Shown: positions 1 through 8,217 of the stretch, in pieces
Layout of the letters: each line of letters starts with the position of its first letter
Position numbering within the stretch: the first letter of the stretch is position 1
NCBI GenBank assembly: GCA_964410645.1
Contig: CAYPHV010000022.1
Span: forward strand, 1 to 20,464
Reading direction: 5' to 3'
Source of the DNA: JALTBU01 sp964410645
GTDB taxonomy: Bacteria > Campylobacterota > Campylobacteria > Campylobacterales > Nautiliaceae
Length of the DNA: 20,464 bases
Position numbers and translations under genes: made by a program
The notes under the pieces: generated by a model
The model's input: only the letters and a program-made list of their open reading frames with translations
The model's database searches: none
What the model was told of the DNA's origin: nothing

Positions 1-12
1 GAACAAAACATT

Positions 13-65
13 CGTTTTATAAACTTCATAAGTCGCTAAAGCGAAAGTTTATCTCGTTTATAAAC
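13..65. repeat. Compound hairpin / inverted repeat region
   Basis: ATAAACTT (19-26) is the exact reverse complement of AAGTTTAT (45-52), and between them TCGCT (33-37) pairs with AGCGA (40-44), giving a two-part stem with a 6 nt bulge. CGTTTTATAAAC (13-24) is nearly repeated as CGTTTATAAAC (55-65), which itself contains the palindrome GTTTATAAAC. Up to about position 120 the stretch is less AT-rich than the other gaps in the window. No convincing ORF was found on either strand. It could be an upstream terminator, although no T-run follows, or a copy of a dispersed intergenic repeat; the second idea is only a guess. Confidence 0.4.
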
Positions 66-151
66 AAGTTAGTGCCAATACAATGACAGCACCATTCAGA
101 CATATGACCGAGTTTTCAATCATTATGAAAATGACAAAAATAAAATTTTCT

Positions 152-187
152 TATAATGTTACTTTTTGTAATAAAAAAAGATATAAT
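152..187 (+). promoter_or_regulatory. Candidate trkA promoter (two TATAAT boxes)
   Basis: Two perfect TATAAT hexamers lie at 152-157 and 182-187. The downstream one would start transcription near 194, about 17 nt before the trkA ATG. Neither has a good -35 box; ATGACA at 131-136 is the nearest match for the first, with a short 15 nt spacer. Confidence 0.4.
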
Positions 188-210
188 TGTACTTTAACAA
201 AGGAGTATTA

Positions 211-1491
211 ATGGATATATTGATTGCAGGAAGTGGAAAAGTGGGTTATAATATAGCCAAACTTCTTTCAAAAGAGCACAATATTACAATAGTTGACAAA
301 AATGAAAATAATTTAAATTATATTGCCGAATCGCTTGATGTATTAACAATATTTGGTAATTTAAAAGATACACTGACATATCAAAATCTTGAAAAAAAGT
401 ATGATTATTATATAGCTGTAACCAATAATGATGAAATTAATATTTTATCTTCATTGATAATTAATGATTTTACCGAAATAAAAAATAAAATTGCAAGAAT
501 TAACAACACCTCCTATTCTTTAACTTCTATTCCTGAAAAATTTCATATTAATAATATAATTTACTCAAATACGATTACGGTTTTAAACTTAGAAAAGCTT
601 ATTCACCTGCCCCAGGCAAACAATATAAAAGACCTGCCTTTTATTGATATGCCTTTAATTTCCGTAAATAGCGAAATTAGCATTAATGCAAAAGAATTAA
701 ATTCAGATAAAATCCGTGTAATCGCCATAATTGATGAAAACAATAATATTTCTTTTTGTAACGATTGCGTAATAAAGCCAAACAATCTTGTATATATTCT
801 CGGAGAAAAAGACAATTTACAGACAGTATTAAAACAGCTAGCCCCCTCGCTTCCAGATAAAATAGAAAATATTCTCATTTTTGGAGCCTCTCCTCTTGGA
901 ATCGAAATAGCAAAAACATTTAAATCACTGGATTTAAATATTAAAATTGTAGAACAGGACACCGATTCGGCTCATAAAGCAGCCCATCAACTGCAAGAAG
1001 AAGTAATGGTCATTAACGCTTCATTTGATGATGAAAATTTGTTTAAAAGTGAAAATTTACAGCAAAACGATCTCTCTATAGCAGCAGCAAAAAATGACGA
1101 AACAAATATAATGAAATCTTTAATAGCAAGAAAATACGGTATAAAAAAACCTGTCTGTATAAACAATAACCCATATTATCATTCCATAATGCAGTCTCTT
1201 CATTTGCCTACAATAAGAGGCCCTAAAATGAATACTGTTTTTAAAATATTGGAAGAAATAGACAGAAAAAATATTATTTTTGAAAGATATTTTATAGGAT
1301 TTAAAGGAAAAATTTTTATTAAAAAAGTATTTGTAAATAACACCGTTATCCCGCCAAAAGAAGATTCAAAAGTAATAATTGTAAGAGACGATATAATTAT
1401 AGAACTAGAAAAAGAAATGGAAATAAAAGAAAATGATATACTTATTTATTTTAACACATCAGGAAACAGGGCATGGATAGAAAATCTGTAA
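211..1491 (+). CDS. trkA: Trk potassium transporter peripheral subunit TrkA
   Basis: Cytoplasmic NAD(H)-binding gating subunit of the Trk potassium channel. The protein is 426 aa with two RCK (KTN plus TrkA-C) units, like the usual TrkA of about 450 aa. The first Rossmann motif GSGKVG is at residues 6-11, and a second dinucleotide-type motif (ILIFGASPLGIEIA) opens the second half near residue 220. I chose the ATG at 211 because AAGGAG sits just upstream (200-205); a TTG at 187 would extend the frame by 8 codons but has no Shine-Dalgarno sequence. The end overlaps trkH by 19 nt, which implies co-transcription and probably translational coupling. The identity is secure from sequence and partner; the NAD/NADH and ATP control of gating is family knowledge. 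Confidence 0.93.
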   Translation: MDILIAGSGKVGYNIAKLLSKEHNITIVDKNENNLNYIAESLDVLTIFGNLKDTLTYQNLEKKYDYYIAVTNNDEINILSSLIINDFTEIKNKIARINNTSYSLTSIPEKFHINNIIYSNTITVLNLEKLIHLPQANNIKDLPFIDMPLISVNSEISINAKELNSDKIRVIAIIDENNNISFCNDCVIKPNNLVYILGEKDNLQTVLKQLAPSLPDKIENILIFGASPLGIEIAKTFKSLDLNIKIVEQDTDSAHKAAHQLQEEVMVINASFDDENLFKSENLQQNDLSIAAAKNDETNIMKSLIARKYGIKKPVCINNNPYYHSIMQSLHLPTIRGPKMNTVFKILEEIDRKNIIFERYFIGFKGKIFIKKVFVNNTVIPPKEDSKVIIVRDDIIIELEKEMEIKENDILIYFNTSGNRAWIENL

Positions 1492-2918
1492 CAAAAATTA
1501 TTAAATTTTTATGCTTAATCGGACTAGTTATCCAAGCTGCTTTTGTAATACCGCTAATTACAGCTATTATATATGCAAATGATTTTTTTATAGCTTACTG
1601 GACTGCGTGTACACTGGCATTTATAGGAATTTATTTTTTGCTTAATAAGACATCATTGGAACTTACTATAAAAGAAGCAATTCTCAGTGTAAATTTAGTA
1701 TGGATATTAGGCGGGGTAATAGGTTCTTTTGGTTTAATGATTTTAACGCATATTTCTTTTATTGACGGTTTTTTTGAAAGTGTCAGCGGTTTTACTACTA
1801 CGGGTGCCACTATTTATTCCCATGTTGCCTCGCTTCCTAAAACGGCTTTGATACTAAGGAGCACAATGAACTGGATTGGGGGTATGGGAATTATTGTTTT
1901 GGGAATCGGAGTAATATCTATGATTAATCCCACAACATCTCTTACACTTTTTAAATCCGAATCACCCGGTATAGGAGCATCAAAAATAACTCCAAAACTT
2001 AAAAATACCGCAATAAACTTATGGAAAGTGTACACTTTACTGACTATTCTAAATATTGTTTTATTTAAAATTGAAGGTATGAATTGGTTTGACGCCGTCA
2101 ATCAAGCTTTTTCCACTATTTCTACAGGCGGGTTTTCAACAAAGAATAATTCGTTTGCCTATTGGGATAAAAATTATTTAATACTTTGGACTGCAATAAT
2201 ATTTATGAGTATTTCGGCTATTAATTTTATCGCACATTACAAAGCCCTGAAAGGTGATTTCAGCGGATATAAAAGTGAAGAAGTAAAATGGTTTTTAATA
2301 GTATTAATCGTTTTGGCAACCGCTCTTGGTTTTGTTCATTTCTTTCATTCTCATAATTCTTTTTTAAATTCAATGACAAATGCTTATTTTAATATAACAT
2401 CTATTGTAACCTGTACGGGATTTACTTCTGCAAATTATTCATTATGGGGACACATAGCAGTTACTATTATTCTTCTATCAATGTTAATGGGAGGTAACGC
2501 CGGAAGCACCGCCGGAGGAATAAAAACAATAAGATATGTAATATTATTTAAAAATTTAAAATATCAAATTAAAAAGATTCTTTTTCCAAACGCAATTTTT
2601 TCCGTAAAAGTAGATAACATCGCTTTAAAAGCAAACGTCATAAGTCACGTGGGAGCTTTTTTATTTTTGTATATTTTAACAAATGCCACTATTTCATTAT
2701 ATCTTTTGGCAAGCGGATATGATCCGATAACATCTCTTAGTGCAACTTTATCCTGCGTTAATAATATCGGAGCGGCATTAGGTAAAGTTGGACCTGCTTA
2801 TAATTTTGCATTTTTTACACCAGTGCAAAAAATCATTTTAAGTATAGGAATGATAATCGGAAGGCTTGAATTTTTTACAGTGATTATCCTGCTTCATAAA
2901 GATTTTTGGAAAAAATAA
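1473..2918 (+). CDS. trkH: Trk potassium uptake membrane subunit TrkH
   Basis: Ion-conducting inner-membrane subunit of Trk potassium uptake, 481 aa, the normal length for TrkH/KtrB. All four pore-loop filter segments are visible: TTTGAT (about residue 110), STGGFS (about 217), CTGFTS (about 313) and NNIGAALG near residue 432. The GGNAGSTAGGIKT stretch (about 340-352) matches the intramembrane loop that gates the pore. About ten hydrophobic helices surround these loops. The ATG at 1473 lies inside the end of trkA, so TrkA and TrkH are made from one message. The 3' end overlaps the convergent HAD phosphatase gene by 25 bp, leaving no room for a separate terminator on either side. Confidence 0.94.
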   Translation: MDRKSVTKIIKFLCLIGLVIQAAFVIPLITAIIYANDFFIAYWTACTLAFIGIYFLLNKTSLELTIKEAILSVNLVWILGGVIGSFGLMILTHISFIDGFFESVSGFTTTGATIYSHVASLPKTALILRSTMNWIGGMGIIVLGIGVISMINPTTSLTLFKSESPGIGASKITPKLKNTAINLWKVYTLLTILNIVLFKIEGMNWFDAVNQAFSTISTGGFSTKNNSFAYWDKNYLILWTAIIFMSISAINFIAHYKALKGDFSGYKSEEVKWFLIVLIVLATALGFVHFFHSHNSFLNSMTNAYFNITSIVTCTGFTSANYSLWGHIAVTIILLSMLMGGNAGSTAGGIKTIRYVILFKNLKYQIKKILFPNAIFSVKVDNIALKANVISHVGAFLFLYILTNATISLYLLASGYDPITSLSATLSCVNNIGAALGKVGPAYNFAFFTPVQKIILSIGMIIGRLEFFTVIILLHKDFWKK

Positions 2919-3547
2919 TTTTCTATATATTCCACAGCTTCAAAAGCACCTTTTTCCACGGCTTTTGCACATTTTTTAAGTTCTTTTTCATCTGTATATC
3001 CGCAAGTTACGCCTATATGTTTAACGCCGGCTTCTTTAGCACTTGTCATATCAAGACACGTATCCCCAATCATCCACGTAGTCTGCTTTTTTGCATTCAT
3101 TAAATGAACAGCTTTTAAAACAGGTTCCGGATGAGGCTTAGGTTTTTCAACATCTTCTCTTCCTACTAATATTTCAAAATATTTCATAAGCTCGAAATGT
3201 TCCATTAGTTCTTTTGAATAAACAGCTGTTTTTGTAGTAACAATTCCAAGTCTAGCAAAATTACGAGCTTTAATTACCGCTTCTTTCGCATTAGGAAGAA
3301 GTTTTGTTTTTCTGAGAGAAATTTTTCTATAATTTTTTTTATATATATCCACATAATCCCAGACTTTTCTTTTTTCAACGCCTAAATTCTCAAACATAAT
3401 ATCAAGAGGCAAACCTACCAATTTTTTGATTTTTTCCGGATGCGGTGTACTGCCTTTAAAATATCTGAAAGCATAATCAAAACTTTCTAGTATTGCTTCT
3501 GTGGAATCAATCAGTGTTCCGTCCAAATCAAATAAAATTACTCTCAT
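2894..3547 (-). CDS. HAD-family phosphatase, phosphoglycolate phosphatase-like
   Basis: Haloacid dehalogenase hydrolase of 217 aa, the size of Gph/PpaX. Motif I is DLDGTLIDS with the nucleophile D7 and acid D9; motif II is IVTTK near residue 101; the motif III lysine is in KPKPHPEP; motif IV is MIGDTCLDM near residue 160. An alpha-helical cap lies between motifs I and II (about 15-85), giving subfamily IA. Dephosphorylation of 2-phosphoglycolate is the commonest role for this subgroup, but pyrophosphatase or sugar-phosphatase activity cannot be excluded, so I give no symbol. It is the last gene of the long minus-strand array, one nucleotide after dxr, and its end runs into trkH from the opposite strand. 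Confidence 0.85.
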   Translation of the reverse strand: MRVILFDLDGTLIDSTEAILESFDYAFRYFKGSTPHPEKIKKLVGLPLDIMFENLGVEKRKVWDYVDIYKKNYRKISLRKTKLLPNAKEAVIKARNFARLGIVTTKTAVYSKELMEHFELMKYFEILVGREDVEKPKPHPEPVLKAVHLMNAKKQTTWMIGDTCLDMTSAKEAGVKHIGVTCGYTDEKELKKCAKAVEKGAFEAVEYIENYFFQKSL

Positions 3548-3548
3548 T

Positions 3549-4646
3549 TTAACCTTCTAAAAATTTTAAAACTTCTTTTTTTACTTCGAAAATTTCATTA
3601 ATATTTTTTATTTTTATATTTTCAAATTTTTTTACTGATTTTAAAACAGTATTGCCTATTTCATTAAAACCGATTTGTTTATTTATAAATTTTTTTATAG
3701 CATATTCATTTGCCGTATTTATTATAATTCCCAAATCGGGATTTCCCAAAATCAAATCTTTAATCTCCCATACGGGATATTTTTTTGAATCTATTTTTCT
3801 AAATTCCAAATTTCCGACTTCCAGCAGATTCACAGGTTTTAAAATTTCTTCACGTGCTTCATTAAAAATAGCATATACTATAGGAAGTTTCATATCTGCT
3901 CTGCTTATATGCGCAGTGGTGCTTCCGTCAACCCATTCGACCAAAGCGTGAATTACGGATTTTGTCTCAATAAAAGCATCTATATTTTTTGAGCCGAAAA
4001 GCCATCTTGCTTCAAGAAGCTCAAAAAGTTTATTAACCATCGTGGCTGAATCAATAGTAATTTTTTTACCCATTGACCAGTTGGGATGATTTAATACATC
4101 TTCGAGCTTTGCCTCTTTTATTTTCTCTACCGGCCATTCCCTAAGTGCCCCGCCACTTGCCGTTATATACAATTTTTTAAAATTATTATTGGATTTTCCA
4201 TTTTCCATTTTGTGGTTTCCGTTTAACAAATACCATATTCCGAAATGTTCACTGTCAATCGGTGTTATTTTATGTGTATCTATAAATTTACCTGCAATTA
4301 CAAGTGATTCTTTATTGGCCAATGCTATTTTTTTATTAATTTCCTGAGCTTTTAAAGTTGGTTTAAGTCCCGCTTCTCCGACCAGCGCATTAACAACCAG
4401 TTTTGATTCGCTTTTTTCAATCGTATCCAAAACAGCTTTTTCACCATATAAAACATTTTTAAAATCAACTTTTTGCGCAGTAGCTTTGTCTTTTACAACT
4501 ACATATTTTGGATTAAATTCTTTTATTTGCCGGTTTAAAAGTTTATAATTATTTCCGGCCACAAGTGTTTCTATATCTATATTGTAACGTCTTGCAATTT
4601 TAAGGGTATTTGTTCCGATACTTCCGGTTGAACCAAGCAAAATCAT
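3549..4646 (-). CDS. dxr: 1-deoxy-D-xylulose 5-phosphate reductoisomerase
   Basis: Converts DXP to 2-C-methyl-D-erythritol 4-phosphate with NADPH, the first committed step of the MEP isoprenoid pathway. The N-terminus carries the NADPH motif GSTGSIG (residues 5-11). Catalytic-domain signatures follow in order: SEHFGIWYLL, TASGGALREWP, and the flexible loop and metal region with HPNWSMGKKITIDSATM. The protein is 365 aa, slightly shorter than E. coli Dxr (398) because of C-terminal trimming. The start is the ATG at 4646-4644, which shares one base with the cdsA stop (TGATG); a TTG one codon upstream is less likely. Pairing with cdsA is common in bacteria, and both enzymes feed membrane biogenesis. 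Confidence 0.95.
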   Translation of the reverse strand: MILLGSTGSIGTNTLKIARRYNIDIETLVAGNNYKLLNRQIKEFNPKYVVVKDKATAQKVDFKNVLYGEKAVLDTIEKSESKLVVNALVGEAGLKPTLKAQEINKKIALANKESLVIAGKFIDTHKITPIDSEHFGIWYLLNGNHKMENGKSNNNFKKLYITASGGALREWPVEKIKEAKLEDVLNHPNWSMGKKITIDSATMVNKLFELLEARWLFGSKNIDAFIETKSVIHALVEWVDGSTTAHISRADMKLPIVYAIFNEAREEILKPVNLLEVGNLEFRKIDSKKYPVWEIKDLILGNPDLGIIINTANEYAIKKFINKQIGFNEIGNTVLKSVKKFENIKIKNINEIFEVKKEVLKFLEG

Positions 4647-5401
4647 CAATTAGCCATTGCCAAAACTAAAGCCAGCATTAAAGGCGCACCAAACAAATAT
4701 CCGTCAATTCTATCCAATATTCCGCCATGTCCGGGTAAAATTTTTCCGCTGTCCTTGACCCCTGCCCTTCTTTTTAAAAAGCTTTCGAACAAATCCCCAA
4801 ATATACCTGCCACACTTACTAGAAGTGAAATAATAAACGCAGTTAAAAAATTATAAAACATAAGCCCCACAAAAGAACCGATTATACTGCCTGTTACAAT
4901 CCCCCCGATAACACCTTCCCATGTTTTATTCGGAGAAGACGCTGAAAACCCGCTGTTTATAAATTTTTTACCAAAATTTTTACCAATTATATATGCAGAC
5001 GAATCACTAAGAGAAATAATTACAACAAGCCATATTAATATAGACATCGAACCTTTTAAATAAAGCATTTCAAGCAGTATTAAAGGTAAAAAAGGATATA
5101 TGGCAACAGATATTTCATTAATATTTTTTTTATAAAAAGCAATATAACCGGCAACTGATAAAATCCCAACTGTTCCAATAAACAAAGGATTTGTAAAAAC
5201 AGAAAATATACTTAACACACTTAAAAAATAAAATATTTTTTCATTTTTTGCAAAAAATAATTTTTGTGCTTCATACATAGCCGTTATAGTTATAACAGCG
5301 ACAATAGACAACGTTAGATATGTATTGTTTATTATTCCTATAATTACCAATAATATAATTAAAACTATCGATGTAATAATTCTTTCTATTGGAATATTCA
5401 T
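4646..5401 (-). CDS. cdsA: Phosphatidate cytidylyltransferase
   Basis: Integral membrane enzyme that makes CDP-diacylglycerol from phosphatidic acid and CTP, the branch point for phosphatidylethanolamine and phosphatidylglycerol. The protein is 251 aa with about seven or eight hydrophobic segments. The family signature is intact in the C-terminal third: SPNKTWEGVIGG, then GDLFESFLKRRAGVKDSG, then PGHGGILDRIDG, which supplies the metal-binding aspartates. It starts one nucleotide after the stop of the preceding small gene, and its own stop overlaps the dxr start, so the three genes are tightly coupled. The arrangement suggests joint supply of phospholipid and isoprenoid precursors. Confidence 0.94.
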   Translation of the reverse strand: MNIPIERIITSIVLIILLVIIGIINNTYLTLSIVAVITITAMYEAQKLFFAKNEKIFYFLSVLSIFSVFTNPLFIGTVGILSVAGYIAFYKKNINEISVAIYPFLPLILLEMLYLKGSMSILIWLVVIISLSDSSAYIIGKNFGKKFINSGFSASSPNKTWEGVIGGIVTGSIIGSFVGLMFYNFLTAFIISLLVSVAGIFGDLFESFLKRRAGVKDSGKILPGHGGILDRIDGYLFGAPLMLALVLAMAN

Positions 5402-5402
5402 T

Positions 5403-5642
5403 TTATGCCTTTATATCTAAATGTTTTATTTCTTTTTCAACTTCTTCTTTTGAATTATCTTCTGGTAAAATTTTTTCAACTTCTTCAATTTTTTTTACCT
5501 CTTTAACTTTTATTTCTTTTTCTTTGGCAATAATCTTTTTAACTTCTTCACTGCCTACGGTTCTGGCAATAGCATCCGCCGCTACCGTTGAAACTGCATT
5601 CATATTTTGGTTTATAAAAGTTACCTGTCCGATAAGTCCCAT
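5403..5642 (-). CDS. Small conserved-looking protein of unknown function
   Basis: I do not recognise a characterised family. The protein is 79 aa in two parts. The N-terminus (1-32, beginning MGLIGQVTFINQNMNA) is uncharged and looks structured. The rest (about 33-79) is a highly charged Lys/Glu/Val/Ile stretch (KEIKVKEVKKIEEVEK and similar) likely to form an amphipathic helix or coiled coil. There is no signal peptide or membrane segment. It has a start codon after AAGGA and its own upstream promoter, and ends one nucleotide before cdsA, so it is probably a real gene. Being first in a cdsA-dxr unit hints at a membrane or envelope link, but that is inference from position only. Confidence 0.7.
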   Translation of the reverse strand: MGLIGQVTFINQNMNAVSTVAADAIARTVGSEEVKKIIAKEKEIKVKEVKKIEEVEKILPEDNSKEEVEKEIKHLDIKA

Positions 5643-5658
5643 AATAAATCCTTTTTAT

Positions 5659-5689
5659 ATTGTATCATATATATCGTTTATCGGATAAA
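5659..5689 (-). promoter_or_regulatory. Internal extended -10 promoter with overlapping inverted repeat
   Basis: On the minus strand TGATACAAT (5667-5659) is an extended -10 element about 17 nt upstream of the small gene's ATG. TTTATC (5677-5682), one base and GATAAA (5684-5689) form a compact inverted repeat where a -35 box would lie, so a repressor site is possible. This is the only gap in the long minus-strand array and probably gives small gene-cdsA-dxr-phosphatase independent transcription. Confidence 0.45.
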
Positions 5690-5699
5690 TTACTTAAAT

Positions 5700-6992
5700 T
5701 TATATTTTTATTTTTAAAGTATTGTATTTCCCATATTCAACTTTCGCGCCTTCTTTGATTTTTACAAATTTTCTTTTTGTATAATCTACATCCCCTTCGT
5801 TTTTACCGCTAAAAGTAACAGATAATTTTGCCGCCTCTTTTATAACTTCACTGGGAATTTTTAATTTATTGCTTTTAAGAATCACATGGGCCCCGGGCAG
5901 ATTTTTGATATGAAACCATAAATCATTGGCATTTGATTTTTTAAGCAGTTTAATATTTCCTTTTTCATTTTTTCCAACTAAAATCAAATAATCGTCAAAC
6001 ATAAATTTAGCTATATTTTCATCTTCTTTTTTTTCTTTTTTATTGGGCTGATATGTTTTTAAAGAGCTTAAATCTTTTGCATTTTCAATGAGTTTTTTAT
6101 AATTTTTTAAAAAATCGAGCTGCGCGCTTAGATGAGATTTTTCTATATGCAGATTCTCAACTTTTTTTTTGGCTTTTTTCGCAAGTTTATAATAATAATT
6201 TCCTATTTTTTTAATATTTTTAAGCCCCGGGACTGGAATGGTTATCTCTTTCCCTTCAAAATCTGTTGTTTTAAACTCTTTTTGATACGGTTTTATCTGA
6301 TAAAGATTCGCCATTAATATATCCGCGTATTTTTTATAAAGTTTGGCCTTTTGAAAAAGTTGGTCAGTACTCTCTAATTTATTTAATTTATATGTTATTA
6401 CTTTTATTTTTTTATCAATTCTGTTAATTGCCGTTTTCTTTTTTTGATCAAGTCTAACCTTATATTTTTTATTAAAAAGATCTTTTGAATACTCTTCCAG
6501 GTTATCTATTTCGAATTTTTTTTCCTTTATTTCAATTTTTGAAAGCTCCTTTAACCGAGCTCCCGGCTTTACCACCCTACTTGAGAGATTTTCATTTATA
6601 TGTCTTAACGCTTCAATTACAATGTTGTCTTTTAAAATAATTGCATTTGTATAACGGCCTGTAAATTCAAATCTTATCTGAACCGTCTCTTTTTTGAAAT
6701 TATTGTTATTTTCGGATGTAATTATTAAAATCCTCTCAAACGCTCTAATATCAAGCACTTTTGATTTTGTCAATTTTTTTTCTATTACAATATCAAAAGG
6801 AGCTTTAAACTTTTTAACCAGCGGATAATCAATATTTATATAAATATCACTGTTTCCTTTTGTCAAATCAAAATAAAATTTATCTTCGTCAAACTGCATT
6901 AATATAAGATTTTCATCAACTCTGAAAGCCCTTTTAATAAATTTATAATTCTTTAATTTCTCAGCTATTTTTTTTAAAACAAACGCCTTCAT
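5700..6992 (-). CDS. rqcH: NFACT-family ribosome quality control protein RqcH
   Basis: Bacterial Rqc2/NEMF relative, formerly annotated as fibronectin-binding protein. Family knowledge: it binds stalled large ribosomal subunits with peptidyl-tRNA and recruits tRNA-Ala to add C-terminal alanine tails. It is 430 aa, shorter than B. subtilis RqcH (about 570). NFACT-N spans about 1-165; two lysine-rich coiled-coil arms lie at about 185-225 and 265-310; the NFACT-R domain (about 320-425) contains the diagnostic DLWFHIKNLPGAHVIL. At the position of the B. subtilis DR motif I read E86-R87 (context AFERIL). The gene overlaps trpF by 4 nt (ATGA), so it is translated from the same message, although the functions are unrelated. 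Confidence 0.85.
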   Translation of the reverse strand: MKAFVLKKIAEKLKNYKFIKRAFRVDENLILMQFDEDKFYFDLTKGNSDIYINIDYPLVKKFKAPFDIVIEKKLTKSKVLDIRAFERILIITSENNNNFKKETVQIRFEFTGRYTNAIILKDNIVIEALRHINENLSSRVVKPGARLKELSKIEIKEKKFEIDNLEEYSKDLFNKKYKVRLDQKKKTAINRIDKKIKVITYKLNKLESTDQLFQKAKLYKKYADILMANLYQIKPYQKEFKTTDFEGKEITIPVPGLKNIKKIGNYYYKLAKKAKKKVENLHIEKSHLSAQLDFLKNYKKLIENAKDLSSLKTYQPNKKEKKEDENIAKFMFDDYLILVGKNEKGNIKLLKKSNANDLWFHIKNLPGAHVILKSNKLKIPSEVIKEAAKLSVTFSGKNEGDVDYTKRKFVKIKEGAKVEYGKYNTLKIKI

Positions 6993-7582
6993 TTACAGGC
7001 CTTGGTAAGTTCTATAAATTTTCTGATTTTATTTTTGTCTTTTTTTCCCAGGCTGCTTTCAACGCCGCTGCTTACATCCACACCGTAAAATCCGTATTTT
7101 TTGACCTCTTCAACATTACAAGGATTAAGTCCCCCTGCTAAAATAATTTTTGAATTATCCCTATTTTCAAACCATTCAAGCGCCAATCTTTTTCCGCTTC
7201 CCCCGTATTCGGGAACATAAGCATCAATTATTCTATATTCATCATTAAATTTTTTAATATCATTTTTTTCTTTTGCCCTAATTACTTTTAAATATTTACA
7301 GTTTAACTTCTTAAAAAATTCCGCGTCAGCTTCAAAATGAATCTGTGCGATATCCGCTTTTGTATATTCCATTATTTTATTTACATATTCCGGCTTTACA
7401 TTTACAAAAAGCACGACTTTTACAACAAAAGGAGGAAGTTTTTCTATTATTTTTTTTATTTCAACTGGACTTATAAATCTCGGTGATTTCTCATAAGTTA
7501 CAAACCCCAGTGCATCGGCACCCTCCCTGCAGGCTGTTTTTGCATCTGAATAATTTGTAATACCGCATATTTTTACTCTCAT
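6989..7582 (-). CDS. trpF: Phosphoribosylanthranilate isomerase
   Basis: Third step of tryptophan synthesis: an Amadori rearrangement of N-(5-phosphoribosyl)anthranilate to CdRP. It is a 197 aa single-domain TIM barrel of typical size. The catalytic cysteine is in KICGITN near the N-terminus, and the general acid is probably the aspartate in RIIDAYVPEYGGSGKR. Phosphate-binding loops are ILAGGLNP and the terminal GVDVSSGVES. It overlaps rpe and rqcH by 4 nt each (ATGA junctions). No other trp genes are present, so trpF is detached from a trp operon here. The location next to another ribulose-phosphate TIM barrel is probably just operon packing. Confidence 0.95.
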   Translation of the reverse strand: MRVKICGITNYSDAKTACREGADALGFVTYEKSPRFISPVEIKKIIEKLPPFVVKVVLFVNVKPEYVNKIMEYTKADIAQIHFEADAEFFKKLNCKYLKVIRAKEKNDIKKFNDEYRIIDAYVPEYGGSGKRLALEWFENRDNSKIILAGGLNPCNVEEVKKYGFYGVDVSSGVESSLGKKDKNKIRKFIELTKACK

Positions 7583-8217
7583 TTCAAACTTTCAATAGCA
7601 TTTTTATAATTTTTTTGTTTAAATATAAAACTGCCGGCTACCAACATATCAGCCCCGGCTTCAAAAAGCGCTTTTGCGTTTTTATCATTAACCCCGCCGT
7701 CTATTTCTATTAAAAGATTAGGATTTCTTTTATCGGCGAGTTTTCTTACTTCCTTAACTTTTCTTAAAGTCGAAGGAATAAATTTCTGTCCTCCAAACCC
7801 CGGATTTACACTCATTAAAAGCACCATATCGACATCTTCGATTATATAATCCAAAAGACATACCGGGGTTGCCGGATTTAACACAACGGACGGCCTGATT
7901 CCTTCTTTTCTTATTTTTTGAATAACCCTGTTTATGTGCTTTTCCTCTTCTATGTGAAAACTTATAAATTCAGGTTTTAGATATTTATACATATCAATAA
8001 AAAAAGAAATGTTTTCTACCATAAAATGAATATCAAGAGGGATTGAACTTGCCTTTTTTACCGCTTCAATTATCATAGGCCCCATTGTCATATTCGGGAC
8101 AAAATGCCCGTCCATTATATCGCAGTGGATATAATCGGCACCCGCAGCGCATACCGCTTTTACCTCATCGGCCAAATTGCCAAAATCCGCACTTAAAATA
8201 CTCGGTGATATTTTCAT
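7579..8217 (-). CDS. rpe: Ribulose-phosphate 3-epimerase
   Basis: Interconverts ribulose 5-phosphate and xylulose 5-phosphate in the non-oxidative pentose phosphate pathway. The protein is 212 aa, normal for Rpe. Signatures are ISPSILSADFGNL at the N-terminus, the metal-binding HCDIMDGHFVPNMTMGP (about 32-48), the MSVNPGFGGQKF loop (about 135-146), EIDGGVN and the phosphate-binding AGSFIF. The start overlaps the preceding diguanylate cyclase stop by 4 nt and the end overlaps trpF by 4 nt. The product xylulose 5-phosphate can feed DXP and hence the downstream dxr step, but this metabolic link may be coincidental. Confidence 0.96.
   Translation of the reverse strand: MKISPSILSADFGNLADEVKAVCAAGADYIHCDIMDGHFVPNMTMGPMIIEAVKKASSIPLDIHFMVENISFFIDMYKYLKPEFISFHIEEEKHINRVIQKIRKEGIRPSVVLNPATPVCLLDYIIEDVDMVLLMSVNPGFGGQKFIPSTLRKVKEVRKLADKRNPNLLIEIDGGVNDKNAKALFEAGADMLVAGSFIFKQKNYKNAIESLK

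Noticed and set aside
1..130. Short minus-strand reading frames at the left edge, for example from the ATG near 124 and the ATG near 105
   Set aside because: They are about 20-25 codons, lack ribosome binding sites, and lie across the hairpin region, so they look like chance frames.
187..210. TTG start that would extend TrkA by 8 residues
   Set aside because: No ribosome binding site precedes it and it overlaps a TATAAT box, whereas the ATG at 211 has AAGGAG at proper distance and gives the conserved N-terminus.
603..962. 119 aa minus-strand ORF inside trkA
   Set aside because: Antisense shadow of a well-recognised gene; no ribosome binding site or domain.
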